From positions 2,166 through 66,118 of the forward strand of contig NZ_AOMA01000102.1 of assembly GCF_000337895.1 (NCBI RefSeq): a DNA stretch of 63,953 nucleotides, written 5' to 3'. A program made the position numbers and the translations under genes. How positions within the stretch are numbered: the stretch's first letter is position 1; each line of letters opens with the position of its first letter. The notes under the pieces were generated by a model that ran no database searches, was not told the origin of the DNA, and saw only the letters and a list, made by a program, of their open reading frames with translations. The stretch is from Halobiforma nitratireducens JCM 10879 (GTDB lineage: Archaea > Halobacteriota > Halobacteria > Halobacteriales > Natrialbaceae). Shown one piece after another: positions 18,146-26,765 of the stretch.

Positions 18146-18544
18146 ACGGGATCGGTTGGGGGCGCTGTCCGTAAGGGGCGTGCAGGAAACTGCCGTCCGA
18201 TCGACCACACTGCTATGACGGGATCGACCACTCCGGCAACTCCTTCGGTCGGCCGTTGACTGGGTCACTTCCATTCGGTAACGGGAACTATAGTAGCCAC
18301 TGCAAGTCAGTGCGCACCTGCTCGCCAGATGGATCGGCGATCAGTGTGCAAATCGTTGCAGTTGGTACTATAGCAACACCTCGAGTAGTGGGCCCCCGGC
18401 AGGGAGGGTGGTGGGGGACAGAGCCCGGCGGTGACCGACAGTATCCGATGTGCCTTTCCCGATCGGGGGTGTCTACGTTGGTATGAACGCAGCTCCATCG
18501 CTCGTTCCGACGCGAAACGGGCCACGAGGCTCGGTGAGGCACCC
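18146..18544. other. 399-bp gap holding palindromic element B
   Basis: This region lies between the divergent Hsp20-like and rlmE genes. It holds palindromic element copy B (18288-18373). The stretch 18374-18544 is GC-rich and shows no gene; frames crossing it into rlmE are Arg-rich with no family match. No clear TATA box could be assigned. Confidence 0.5.
18288..18373 (-). repeat. 84-bp palindromic element, copy B (inverted)
   Basis: This 86-bp element runs from ctatagtagccactgcaa to gttgcagttggtactatag. Its termini are inverted copies of each other, and the centre forms a further hairpin. On the minus strand it matches copy A almost base for base, apart from a 3-4 nt gap near the right end of A. 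It lies 143 nt upstream of the Hsp20-like start. Confidence 0.85.
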
Positions 18545-19321
18545 ATGACAGGACGCGATCACTACTACAACAAGGCGAAACAGGAAGGCTACCGCAGCAG
18601 AGCGGCCTACAAGCTCAAACAGCTCGACGAACTCGAGAACGTCATCGACCGCGGTGACACCGTCGTCGACCTCGGTGCGGCCCCGGGTGGCTGGCTGCAG
18701 GTCGCCGCCGAGCGGGTCGGCCCCGATGGGACGGTCATCGGCGTCGACCTCCAGCGGATCGACGACCTGGCAGACCACGACAACGTCGAGACGATCCGTG
18801 GCGACATGACCGAAGAGCGCACACGGGAGCGAGTCGTCGACGCCGCCGACGGCACCGTCGACGCCGTCGTCTCGGACATGGCACCCAACATGTCCGGCGA
18901 GTACTCGCTCGATCAGGCACGATCGTTGCACCTCGCCCGGCAGGCGTTCGAAACCGCCCTCGAGTTGCTCGACACCGGTGGGGACTTCGTCGTCAAGGTC
19001 TTCGAGGGGCCGGACGTCGACGACTTCCGTGCCGATGTCGAGGAGGAGTTCCAGTACGTCCGGGCGACGAACCCGAACGCCTCTCGCGACGAATCCTCCG
19101 AGGTCTACTTCATCGGAAAAGGGCGGCTCACTGCCCCCGTCAGACCCGGCGACGAACTCGAGGTCGAGATCGAAGACGTCGGCAACGAGGGCGACGGGAT
19201 CGCGTCGGTCGACGGCTACCGGCTGTTCGTCCCCGCAACCGAAGAGGGGGACGTGGTCACGGTCCGAGTCGACGACGTGAAGCCGAACTTCGGGTTCGCA
19301 CAGCCACTCGAGCGCGAGTAG
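18545..19321 (+). CDS. rlmE: 23S rRNA (uridine-2'-O)-methyltransferase with TRAM domain
   Basis: This 258-residue protein has an RrmJ/FtsJ methyltransferase domain with SAM-binding VVDLGAAPGGW and the K-D-K-E catalytic set (Lys in SRAAYKL, Asp in VSDMAPN, Lys in FVVKVFEG, Glu in SEVYFIGK). A C-terminal TRAM domain (RPGDELEVEIEDVG...GDGIASVDGYRLFVP) follows, as in haloarchaeal RlmE. It 2'-O-methylates a uridine of the 23S rRNA A-loop. ATG 18545 gives the normal start MTGRDHYYNKAKQEG; a longer frame upstream is not family-like. Its stop directly abuts the stop of the opposing ribbon-helix-helix gene with no gap. Confidence 0.95.
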   Translation: MTGRDHYYNKAKQEGYRSRAAYKLKQLDELENVIDRGDTVVDLGAAPGGWLQVAAERVGPDGTVIGVDLQRIDDLADHDNVETIRGDMTEERTRERVVDAADGTVDAVVSDMAPNMSGEYSLDQARSLHLARQAFETALELLDTGGDFVVKVFEGPDVDDFRADVEEEFQYVRATNPNASRDESSEVYFIGKGRLTAPVRPGDELEVEIEDVGNEGDGIASVDGYRLFVPATEEGDVVTVRVDDVKPNFGFAQPLERE

Positions 19322-19516
19322 TTACTCGTCGGGCTCGTCACCCCCGTCGGTCCCGAGCCGATCGTGTCGCTCGTCGATCTCGTCGAGAATGTCGAGCGTT
19401 TTCCGGATCGACGCCCGGACCGCGTCGCTGCGGTTGACGAACTTCCCGTCGTCACCGACGTGTTCGTCCAGGTCCTCGAGCAGTTCCTCCGGGATTTCGA
19501 CGCTGATCTTGGGCAT
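19322..19516 (-). CDS. Ribbon-helix-helix (CopG-type) DNA-binding protein
   Basis: This 64-residue protein has a strand with alternating residues (MPKISVEIPEELLEDLDEHV), a turn, then the RHH helix pair (KFVNRSDAVRASIRKTLDIL) and an acidic tail. Such haloarchaeal proteins act as dimeric repressors. The start at 19516 is supported by a TATA-like cgtatatg at 19541-19548 (minus sense), centred 28-29 nt upstream, which fits a leaderless mRNA. The gene is convergent with rlmE, with zero spacing. The target is unknown; self-regulation is common in the family. Confidence 0.85.
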   Translation of the reverse strand: MPKISVEIPEELLEDLDEHVGDDGKFVNRSDAVRASIRKTLDILDEIDERHDRLGTDGGDEPDE

Positions 19517-19540
19517 GTCTCGGCTAGCGAATGGGCGACC

Positions 19541-19548
19541 CATATACG
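19541..19548 (-). promoter_or_regulatory. TATA box of RHH gene
   Basis: The minus-strand cgtatatg is centred about 28 nt before ATG 19516, consistent with leaderless transcription. Confidence 0.45.
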
Positions 19549-19636
19549 TTCGGTATTGGCTCACTCGAGTCCGGTTTCCGGGCCGGACGACGGTCCGACG
19601 ACTGATCTTGTCAACTCGGGGCGCGACTTCGGGGGG

Positions 19637-19673
19637 CTGACCGGAACTGACCGGAACTGACCGGAACTGACCG
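19637..19673 (+). repeat. 10-bp tandem repeat, 3.7 copies
   Basis: The unit ctgaccggaa occurs three times perfectly, followed by ctgaccg. It ends two bases before the stop codon complement of the double tatC gene at 19675. It may affect the 3' end of that transcript or be simple slippage. Confidence 0.9.
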
Positions 19674-19674
19674 C

Positions 19675-22014
19675 TTACCGGCCCAGAATACCAGTCTCGA
19701 GATCCGGACCGCCACCATCACCGCCGAACAGTCGGCCGCCGCCGGTCAGGACGTAGAGGACGGCGAGGCCGAGCACGTAGGTGAGCGCGATCGGAATCGC
19801 AAAGAGGAGCATAGTGAGAATGCCCTTCGGGCTCGCGATCGCGGCGATGGCGAAGATGCCGACGACGACCGGCCGCCACCCTCGCAACATCGTGCGGTAG
19901 CTGACGATGCCGCCGACGTGAAACAGCGCCATCGTGACGACGATGTTAAAGAGGAAGCCGATGCCGATGGTCGTGAAGATCACCAGCCAGAAGAAGCTGC
20001 TGATCCGGAAGGAGACGACCATTCCGTTGGTGATCGCGTCCGAGACCAGATACGAGATGACGCCCGGTGCGATCCAGAAGAACCCGAGGTACGTGCCCGC
20101 GGCGAACCCGCCGAGCAGCGAGCCACCCCAGACGATGAAGATACGGCGGTCGCCGTAGACCAGCCCGCGCTCTTTCAGCGCCGGCCAGGCATAGTACAGT
20201 ATCATCGGGAGGACGGCGACGATCGCCGCGAGAACGCTCACCTTCACGTTGAAGATCAGCACCTCGACCGGGTGCAAGGCGATGACGATGTCCATCTGGT
20301 CGATCAGGTCGGGAAGCGCCATCCCGCTGGGATCGACGTCGTTGCGGACGGCGACCTCCTGTAGCACCGCTTCGGGAACGCGGTCGAGGAAGGTCGCGAG
20401 CACCCGCCGAAGGCCACCCTGGTAGAGCCAGAAGAACGACCCGCCCATGACGATCATCAGGACGGCGACGATCCGGAACATCTTCGAGGTGAGGCTGTTC
20501 AGGACGAACGCGATGTCGTAGGCGTAGCCGCCGATATCGTCTTCGGTCGTCTCGTCTTCGGTGAACGGATCGAGCATTCCGGCGGCAGTGCTCGTAAAGA
20601 GGCTCTCTTCTTCCTCTTCGCCGTCCTCGCTCGCGCTGGGATCGCTGACGCTGCCCGTGCCCGACCCGTCAGGGGAGCCGTCCTCGGACTCCTCGGCTTG
20701 TTTCTCGAGCGTGTCGAACCGGTCGAGGATCGCTTCGGCTTTCTCCCGGTCGTCGTCGTACATCGCCTGGCGGGAGTACTCGAGGGCGTCGTCCTCCGAC
20801 ATCGCGAGAAAGACCTGCGCCGGCACGTCCTCGATGTCCTCGGCTTCGAGCGTCTCGAAGTCGACGTCGTCCGGATCGTCGGCGTTCCGGATGTCGTCCT
20901 CACGGGGGTAGACCGGTGCCTGAAGAACCTTGATCGTGTACCCAAGCAAGACGAGGAAGCCGACCGACAGTGCGATGATCAGCCCGACCGCGGCGTCGCC
21001 GGCCAGTCCGTATTCGACGGCGATCGACTCGAGGCCGCCGATCTCGTTGCCGTCGGGCTGTAGGTAACCCGGCAGGGAGGGGTAGACGTGCTCCCGGAGG
21101 TAGTCGAACGCGCCCTGGTTGACCGCGGCGGCGGTCGCGAGGGCGACGACTGCGAGGGTCCCAACGAACTGGAGGACGAGTCGCTTGAGGTGTTCGGTTC
21201 CCGAGCCGGGTGCCTCGGCTGCGCCGCGACGGCGGATGTTCGAGACGACTTTCGCGAGCCCGAGACTGAAGACATAGAGCGCGACCATCGGCATCGCCCA
21301 CATGAGCAGCGTGAACGGGTCCGGTGGGGAGAACAGCGCCCCGAAGAGGGTGACGCCGACGATGGCGTGACGCCACTTGTCTCGGAACGTCTCGTAGGGG
21401 ACGATCTCCGTGTACGAGAGCGCACCCATAAACAGTGGGAGTTGTGCGGCGAGCCCGAACGAGAGGGTGAGCAACGCCATGAACTCCGTGAACTCGGTGA
21501 TTCCGAAGCTCGGCTTGACGCCGGTGGCGACGGCGTTGGTCGCGAGGAAGTCGAACGCGTAGGGGAAGAAGATGGCGTAGGCGTAGACGATACCGCCGAC
21601 ACAGAGCACGGCCGCCGTCGCCGCGAAGCCGGCCATGTACCGTTTCGAGATCGGGACCACGCTGTCGTACCCGCGTTTGCGAAGTGGTTTTCGAGCGAAG
21701 TACAGTAGGGCCGGGATCGCGACGATGATCCCGACGAGCATCCCGATTTTCGCCTGCAAGAGAATTACCTCGAACGGCGTCCGGGTAATGAGGTCGGTCG
21801 AGCCGGCTACGTGCTGGTTCATCTCGGCCGTCGCGGTCTCTTCGAGGAAGTCCCAGACGAAGACTCGAAGCGCCCAGAACGCCCCCATAAATCCGATTAC
21901 GAAGACGATAAACACCTTCTGGAGGTGATCCTGGGCGGTCGAGAACATCGCACCGAGGGTCTGCCGGCCGGAACTGATAGCCCGGGCGGTGTCCTCGTCG
22001 ACGGCAGAACTCAT
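19675..22014 (-). CDS. tatC2: Twin-arginine translocase TatC, double-domain fusion (TatCt type)
   Basis: This 779-residue protein contains two TatC domains in tandem, as in the haloarchaeal TatCt. The first half holds the conserved ITRTPFEVILLQAKIGML and PSFGITEFTEFM regions. A long acidic linker (about residues 370-510, rich in Glu/Asp/Ser) leads to the second half with HPVEVLIFNVKVSVLAAI and related helices. Tat receptors bind the twin-Arg signal of folded substrates. In haloarchaea Tat is the main export route, and five nearby genes (nirK, blue copper protein, DUF4397 protein and two lipoproteins) carry RR-type signals. The gene is divergent from the single-domain tatC. It probably has about 14 membrane helices including linker-edge helices. 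Confidence 0.95.
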   Translation of the reverse strand: MSSAVDEDTARAISSGRQTLGAMFSTAQDHLQKVFIVFVIGFMGAFWALRVFVWDFLEETATAEMNQHVAGSTDLITRTPFEVILLQAKIGMLVGIIVAIPALLYFARKPLRKRGYDSVVPISKRYMAGFAATAAVLCVGGIVYAYAIFFPYAFDFLATNAVATGVKPSFGITEFTEFMALLTLSFGLAAQLPLFMGALSYTEIVPYETFRDKWRHAIVGVTLFGALFSPPDPFTLLMWAMPMVALYVFSLGLAKVVSNIRRRGAAEAPGSGTEHLKRLVLQFVGTLAVVALATAAAVNQGAFDYLREHVYPSLPGYLQPDGNEIGGLESIAVEYGLAGDAAVGLIIALSVGFLVLLGYTIKVLQAPVYPREDDIRNADDPDDVDFETLEAEDIEDVPAQVFLAMSEDDALEYSRQAMYDDDREKAEAILDRFDTLEKQAEESEDGSPDGSGTGSVSDPSASEDGEEEEESLFTSTAAGMLDPFTEDETTEDDIGGYAYDIAFVLNSLTSKMFRIVAVLMIVMGGSFFWLYQGGLRRVLATFLDRVPEAVLQEVAVRNDVDPSGMALPDLIDQMDIVIALHPVEVLIFNVKVSVLAAIVAVLPMILYYAWPALKERGLVYGDRRIFIVWGGSLLGGFAAGTYLGFFWIAPGVISYLVSDAITNGMVVSFRISSFFWLVIFTTIGIGFLFNIVVTMALFHVGGIVSYRTMLRGWRPVVVGIFAIAAIASPKGILTMLLFAIPIALTYVLGLAVLYVLTGGGRLFGGDGGGPDLETGILGR

Positions 22015-22138
22015 TGGCTGTCTGTGGGTAACTTACTTCCAGTTATCAACCTTTCGAGTAGGGTATCGGTTCGTGTACCCCGTGGGCCGGCCTCGATCCC
22101 GTTTGGTTCACTTTCGTTCGATGGACGTAAGAAAAAGG

Positions 22139-22147
22139 CCTATAACC
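22139..22147 (+). promoter_or_regulatory. TATA box of tatC1
   Basis: The plus-strand cctataacc is centred about 29 nt before ATG 22172. Confidence 0.4.
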
Positions 22148-22171
22148 AGCGGCCTGTCTATGTCTCCCTAG

Positions 22172-23209
22172 ATGTCGGAGGAGCCGGCCGACGAGGACGA
22201 CGCTCGCGAATCCGAAGAGCCCGGGGCTCGTTCGACGGACGGCGACGGGCAGGACTCGAGCCCACCTGCGAATACGGCTGTCGACGCTGACGAGGACGAA
22301 GGCGAGGACGCGGACACCGACTTCGATCCTATCGTCGATCGCGATTCGGACGCCGAGTCCGACGACCACCCCGTCGAAACCGACGGCGAGGGCGTCGTCG
22401 GCGACGCACACGAACCGGGAACGGGTGATCCGTCCTACCCCGATTACCCCGATCCCGACGACGACGTCGGCGGCATCTCGACGCCGCCGGACGACGAGGA
22501 GATGCCGCTGGCCGACCACATCGAGGAGATGATCCTCCGGCTGGCGATCGTGCTCCTGTTCGGTGCGGCCGGGACGGCCGTCGGCCTCCTCTGGGCGTCC
22601 CAGGCCATCGAGCACATCTGGTTCAACATCTTCCCCTACGAGATCGAGCAGGTGCCGCCGCCGCACGTCTACCACCCACTCGAGCTGTGGCTGACCCGGA
22701 TCAAGGTGTCGGCGCTACTGGGGATCATGGTAGCCCTGCCGGCGTTCGTCTACGAGTGTTACAAGTTCATGAAGCCGGGGCTGTACCCCCACGAGCGCAA
22801 GTACTATCTCGCGGCGGTCCCGACGAGCGTCGTGCTCGCGGCCGTCGGGATGCTGTTTTCCTACGTACTCGTTCTGCCGATCCTCTTCGAATACTTCACC
22901 TTCTACGCCGAGGGCAGCGCGGACATCGCCTACGCCCTTGGCGATACGTTCGACCTGATCATCACGCTGACCGGGTTCCTCGCCATCGTCTTCCAGATTC
23001 CGCTGTTTATGATGCTCGCGATCATGATGGGCGTGACGACCCGGCGGTGGCTGGCCGAAAAGCGGCTGTACTTCTGGGCCGCGTTCGCGGGTCTGGCGTT
23101 TATGTTCACCGTCGACCCGACGATGATGGCCCCGGTGCTGGTCGCGATTACGATGATCCTGCTGTTCGAGGGGACGCTGGCGATCCTGAAGTGGGTCGGG
23201 CGGGAGTAG
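22172..23209 (+). CDS. tatC1: Twin-arginine translocase TatC, single domain (TatCo type)
   Basis: In this 345-residue protein, residues 1-110 are a very acidic, hydrophilic tail on the cytoplasmic side, typical of haloarchaeal TatC. A six-helix TatC domain follows, with MPLADHIEEMILRLAIVLLF at the start, LWLTRIKVSALLGIMVALP and YKFMKPGLYPHERKYY in the first loop, and FSYVLVLPILFEYF later. It recognises twin-arginine signals and forms the pore with TatA. It is transcribed away from the double tatC across a 157-bp shared region. No tatA is visible in the window. Confidence 0.95.
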   Translation: MSEEPADEDDARESEEPGARSTDGDGQDSSPPANTAVDADEDEGEDADTDFDPIVDRDSDAESDDHPVETDGEGVVGDAHEPGTGDPSYPDYPDPDDDVGGISTPPDDEEMPLADHIEEMILRLAIVLLFGAAGTAVGLLWASQAIEHIWFNIFPYEIEQVPPPHVYHPLELWLTRIKVSALLGIMVALPAFVYECYKFMKPGLYPHERKYYLAAVPTSVVLAAVGMLFSYVLVLPILFEYFTFYAEGSADIAYALGDTFDLIITLTGFLAIVFQIPLFMMLAIMMGVTTRRWLAEKRLYFWAAFAGLAFMFTVDPTMMAPVLVAITMILLFEGTLAILKWVGRE

Positions 23210-23315
23210 ATGTCGGCGTCCGTCCCTTCGTCTCCACTGACCGTCGGTGCGCCGAGCCGTCGTAGTCGGGACGACACCGACGGTTGGCGATCGTGACTGA
23301 CCAGGTAGGTCCCGG

Positions 23316-23323
23316 TATTTAAC
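23316..23323 (+). promoter_or_regulatory. TATA box of SRPBCC gene
   Basis: The sequence tatttaac is centred about 28 nt before ATG 23347, fitting a leaderless transcript. Confidence 0.5.
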
Positions 23324-23346
23324 ATCTGGGCCTCGAGGAAACGCCT

Positions 23347-23784
23347 ATGGTCACGGCGAGTGACGCGATCGAGATCGAGGCCGATGTCGAACGCGTGTAC
23401 GACTACCTCGACGATCCGTACAATCACGCCGAGGTAACGCCGAGTCTCTCTGACGTCCGGGACGTCGAGCCACTCGAGAACGGCGGTAAACGACTCTCGT
23501 TCACCTACGAGATGGCGGGAGCCGGTATCGACGGGGAACTGGTCCAGACGATCGCGGAGCCGACCGAGCGCATGACCTTCGACATGCACGGTCCCCTCGA
23601 CGGCGAGATCGACCTCGAGTTCGAGGCGATCAAGAACGGCACGCGGTTGACGTACACCGGCCGCTACGAGGTGCCGGGAAATGTACTCTCGAAAGTCGCC
23701 GATCCGTTCGTCCGCCGATACAACGAACGCGAGTTGCGGACGATGCTCGAGAACGTGAAGACGCGTCTCGAACTCGAGGACTGA
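23347..23784 (+). CDS. SRPBCC (START-like/polyketide cyclase fold) protein
   Basis: This 145-residue protein begins with the usual first strand of SRPBCC proteins (ASDAIEIEADVERVYDYLDD), has the central sheet (GKRLSFTYEMAGAGIDGELVQ) and ends with a long C-terminal helix (VRRYNERELRTMLENVKTRL). The fold makes a deep cavity for a hydrophobic ligand. Members include lipid-binding, cyclase and coenzyme-Q-binding proteins, but no ligand can be named here. It is probably cytosolic and monocistronic. Confidence 0.85.
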   Translation: MVTASDAIEIEADVERVYDYLDDPYNHAEVTPSLSDVRDVEPLENGGKRLSFTYEMAGAGIDGELVQTIAEPTERMTFDMHGPLDGEIDLEFEAIKNGTRLTYTGRYEVPGNVLSKVADPFVRRYNERELRTMLENVKTRLELED

Positions 23785-23872
23785 TCCGATCGGCCCGGAA
23801 CGCTATCCGTCGGTCGGACGGGCGTGCTACTGACGGCGTCACGTTCCGTCGAGTGGAGACTGTCCCCGGAAA

Positions 23873-24232
23873 TCAGTCGGCGGACTGTTCGTACTCGATG
23901 CGCGCGTCGTCGGACCCTATCGCGTCGATCGCCGTCCGCTTTGCCTGTCGGAGCAGGTCCGCGAAGAACCGCGGAATGTTCTGTAGTCCGGTCACGTCAC
24001 TCGGTGCACGGTAACTGGCGATCAGAGACCACATCACCGCGACGCCGAGGGAGCCGACTGCGGAGAAGGTCATCCCCATCGTCGCGTAGGTCCCGGCGTA
24101 GATCGCGCCGATCGACATCGACGGGACGCTCGAACCCAGTGGGACTCGCGCCGAGGCGTTACGGATCGTCGGGGCGAGAAAGACGATCGAGAGAGTGCTT
24201 CCGGCCAGAAAGACGAGGTCTTGCCACATCAT
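23873..24232 (-). CDS. Small membrane protein of unknown function
   Basis: This 119-residue protein has three likely membrane helices: about 5-22 (LVFLAGSTLSIVFLA), 38-56 (SMSIGAIYAGTYATMGMTF) and 57-72 (VGSLGVAVMWSLIASY). An amphipathic C-terminal tail follows (FFADLLRQAKRTAIDAIG). The N-terminal Pro/Ser-rich pattern and helix layout resemble the SemiSWEET/PQ-loop size class, but no PQ motif is present, so I give no function. The start could be either of two adjacent Met codons. Confidence 0.6.
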   Translation of the reverse strand: MMWQDLVFLAGSTLSIVFLAPTIRNASARVPLGSSVPSMSIGAIYAGTYATMGMTFSAVGSLGVAVMWSLIASYRAPSDVTGLQNIPRFFADLLRQAKRTAIDAIGSDDARIEYEQSAD

Positions 24233-24350
24233 CGAATATTCTTAACTCGGTCTCGAGTAAAAGTCTCTCGGTGTCGAAAACCGTCGCGTATCCGGACGGT
24301 CACGGTGAACCGACGATCCCAACCGATTCGATATCGGGCCCGGTGAGCGG

Positions 24351-24713
24351 TCAGGGCGGCGGCCGCGTTCGCGCCGCGGCGTACTCGAGGGCATCCTCGA
24401 GCGACGCGGGACCGTCGTACTGTACGGAGAACAGTTCCATGAACTCGCGGGCGACCCGATCGCAGCGATCGAACGTGAGGACGGTCCGCACCCGCGTCGT
24501 TTCGGACAACTCGAGGCCGGGGTATCGCGTCGCGCGAAGCGCGTACCCTGGGTGGTCGTCGCCGTCGAGTGCGGCGGGGGCGACTTTCACCCGCAGGTCG
24601 TCGGAATCGTGCCGGTAGGTCAGGTACGCCAGTTCCCGGTCGCTCCCTGCCGGCGAGTAGGATCGTCGGGTTTCGATCCGCCACCCGTCCGGCGTGTCTA
24701 CGGCAGTGTTCAT
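24351..24713 (-). CDS. Conserved-looking haloarchaeal protein, unknown function
   Basis: This 120-residue protein starts MNTAVDTPDGWRIETRRSYS. Alternating strands (AYLTYRHDSDDLRVKVAPA, YALRATRYPGLELSETTRV) and two C-terminal helices (DRVAREFMELFSVQ, SLEDALEYAAARTR) suggest a small alpha/beta fold. Its codon use and acidity match its neighbours, so it is probably real. The upstream in-frame Met at 24761 would add 16 basic residues and is less likely. I do not recognise a family. Confidence 0.6.
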   Translation of the reverse strand: MNTAVDTPDGWRIETRRSYSPAGSDRELAYLTYRHDSDDLRVKVAPAALDGDDHPGYALRATRYPGLELSETTRVRTVLTFDRCDRVAREFMELFSVQYDGPASLEDALEYAAARTRPPP

Positions 24714-24906
24714 CGGTGACACGTACCTGGCCAAGTAACACGTTCGTATCGAATTGCGCAATATTTCCGTTGGATGTTCGGTGGAAATCTGGGAACGGTG
24801 AATTTCAACTCCGGAATTCGAAAAACTGTGGACGATCGGTCGATCGGCGTCGTCGCAGTCGCTCCTCTCGCTCGGGAAACTCGCGACGCGTCGACGGTCG
24901 GTTCAT

Positions 24907-24980
24907 ATTGCTGTAACTATTTCCCGTCGATCGCCGATCGCCAGAACGCGATCGGCGGTAAGTGACTACAGGAAACCGTA
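24907..24980 (+). repeat. Inverted-end element, copy D1
   Basis: This 74-bp stretch runs from attgctgta to tacaggaaaccgta. The right end abuts the stop codon complement of larE (24981-24983). Read from larE, the stop is followed by tacggtttcctgta, a copy of the end motif ACGGnTTnCTGTA. The centre has the pairs tcgatcgccgatcgc and gcgatcggcgg, which can fold into a hairpin. It is related to D2 and D3. Confidence 0.6.
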
Positions 24981-25868
24981 TCAGTCGTCGCTTTCGGGGT
25001 CTGGTGCGAACGCGTCTTCGACGACAGGCTCGTCGGTTCCGGGTTCGGTTTCCGTGCCGGGGCTGACGCTGCCCGTCCGGTAGCCGTGCAGATCCAGCGT
25101 CACGTGCTCGAATCCGATCTCCGAGAGCTCCGCACGGACCGTCTCGGCGAACTCGACGGTCAGTGCCCGCTCGAGTTCGTCGGGGGCGACCTCGATACGG
25201 GCGAGGCCGTCGTGGTCGCGCACGCGGAACTGTTCGAACCCCCACTGACGCAGTAACGCTTCTGCCTGTTCGACCCGGGTGAGTCGCTCTTCGGTGACCT
25301 CGAGGCCGGTCGGGATGCGAGAGGAGAGACAGGCCATCGACGGCTTGTCGGCGACCGAGAGACCGTAGTGGGCGGCGACCGCGCGCACCTCGTCTTTCGA
25401 GATGTCGTGGGCCAGCAGCGGCGAGTGAACGTCGAGTTCCTCGACGGCCTGCAGTCCGGGTCGGTGGCCCGCGCCGGGGTCGTCGGCGTTGGTTCCGTCA
25501 CAGACCGTCCCGAGGCCGAGTTCGCGCGCGGTCGCTTCCATCTCGCCGAGTCGCATCGTTCGGCAGTGATAGCAGCGATCGTCGTCGTTCTCGACGAACG
25601 CGTCGCTTTCCAGTTCCGAGAAGGACACGATCTCGTGGCGGATGCCGATCTCGTCGGCGACAGTTCTTGCCTCCTCGAGTTCGGCCTCGGGCAGCGTTTC
25701 ACTGCGGGCGGTGCAAGCGACCGCGTCCTCGCCCAGCGCGTCGTAAGCCATCGCGGCCACGACGCTCGAGTCGACCCCGCCGGAGAAGGCGATCAGGACC
25801 CCATCGCGACTCGCGAGGTCCGCCCGCGCGGCCTCGAGTTTCGCTTCCACCGTGGCCTCGAGTGTCAT
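24981..25868 (-). CDS. larE: ATP-dependent sacrificial sulfur transferase LarE
   Basis: This 295-residue PP-loop enzyme has SGGVDSS at residues 29-35 and the LarE signatures ARSETLPEAELEEA and ACLSSRIPTG. LarE supplies sulfur to the pyridinium carboxylate precursor of the nickel-pincer nucleotide used by lactate racemase-type enzymes. Cys99 and Cys102 (CYHC) plus Cys180 (MACLSSR) are the three positions that bind a [4Fe-4S] cluster in cluster-type LarE proteins. This protein therefore may recycle sulfur through a cluster rather than sacrifice one Cys; that part is inference. No larA, larB or larC is in the window. A NicO-type nickel/cobalt permease gene lies 900 bp away. The start at 25868 was chosen over an upstream Met with basic residues. 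Confidence 0.92.
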   Translation of the reverse strand: MTLEATVEAKLEAARADLASRDGVLIAFSGGVDSSVVAAMAYDALGEDAVACTARSETLPEAELEEARTVADEIGIRHEIVSFSELESDAFVENDDDRCYHCRTMRLGEMEATARELGLGTVCDGTNADDPGAGHRPGLQAVEELDVHSPLLAHDISKDEVRAVAAHYGLSVADKPSMACLSSRIPTGLEVTEERLTRVEQAEALLRQWGFEQFRVRDHDGLARIEVAPDELERALTVEFAETVRAELSEIGFEHVTLDLHGYRTGSVSPGTETEPGTDEPVVEDAFAPDPESDD

Positions 25869-26049
25869 GGCCCGGCGTTCGCGCTGGACCGGCAAAAACG
25901 CGTTGCGTGGTTGCGGTCAGCGAGCAGGACGAACCGAACACCGACCAGAGTCGGTCGGACGACGGGTTCCCTTCGCGGACTCGAACGGCAGTCACCAGCC
26001 TGCCGGTCCGTTAAGTCGCCACCGGTAGTATCTCGGCGTCGAGACAACT

Positions 26050-26637
26050 ATGTCGGACTCCCCTCTCGCTCCCGTATCCGATCGGCTTCGTCGGTTCCGT
26101 CCCGACGAGGAGACGCAGGGTCGGACCGAAGAGACCGACCAGCGGTCACGCCTCGAACACGCCGGCTATGCCACCGCCCGCGGGGTTCAGGCGGGGTTCG
26201 TCGCGACGCTGATTATGACGGCGTTTCGCCTGCCCATCTTGCGGTCGCTGCCTCCGTCGGCGAACTTTTGGTCGCAGTACGTCTCGGGGGACGATCCCGA
26301 CGACCATCCCGTGATCGGGCTGCTCTTGCATTTCGGCTACGGAATACAGGCCGGCGCGGTCTTCGGTGGCCTATTCGCTCTCCAGGATGCCGAGCGGTCG
26401 ATCGATCCCGAACAGCGGGGGCTCGTCTGGGGGTCGGTCTACGGGATGGCGCTGTCGGCGTTTGGCTCACAGGTCATGCTGAAAGAACTGCTCGACATTC
26501 GACTCGAGAGCGACGAACTCGCGCTGTTTCACGCCGGTCATCTCGTCTACGGTCTCGCGTTGGGTGCCTGGGTGGGGTCACGAACCGAAGGCGTCGAGGA
26601 CCCCACAGACGAGTACGAGTACGGCCGCGGGAACTAA
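26050..26637 (+). CDS. Conserved haloarchaeal membrane protein (DUF6789-like)
   Basis: This 195-residue protein has a charged N-terminus (1-45), then hydrophobic segments around 45-60 (GVQAGFVATLIMTAFRLP), 85-108 (GLLLHFGYGIQAGAVFGGLFA), 122-138 (GLVWGSVYGMALSAFGS) and 160-175 (GHLVYGLALGAWVGS). The spacing of Gly-rich helices and the HFGYG and GHLVYGLALG motifs look like a conserved haloarchaeal integral membrane family of unknown function. It sits 128 nt upstream of the NicO-type permease on the same strand, so a functional link is possible but unproven. Confidence 0.65.
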   Translation: MSDSPLAPVSDRLRRFRPDEETQGRTEETDQRSRLEHAGYATARGVQAGFVATLIMTAFRLPILRSLPPSANFWSQYVSGDDPDDHPVIGLLLHFGYGIQAGAVFGGLFALQDAERSIDPEQRGLVWGSVYGMALSAFGSQVMLKELLDIRLESDELALFHAGHLVYGLALGAWVGSRTEGVEDPTDEYEYGRGN

Positions 26638-26765
26638 CGCGGGCGGGACGAATGCTGGGTTCTAGTAGGTTCGCGTCCGTCGTTAGCAACGCTTAGCAGC
26701 AGTAATACGAACCCTCGAGATGGGTCATAACAACCGGTTTACCGTCCCGTAACTCCCGAACGGGT

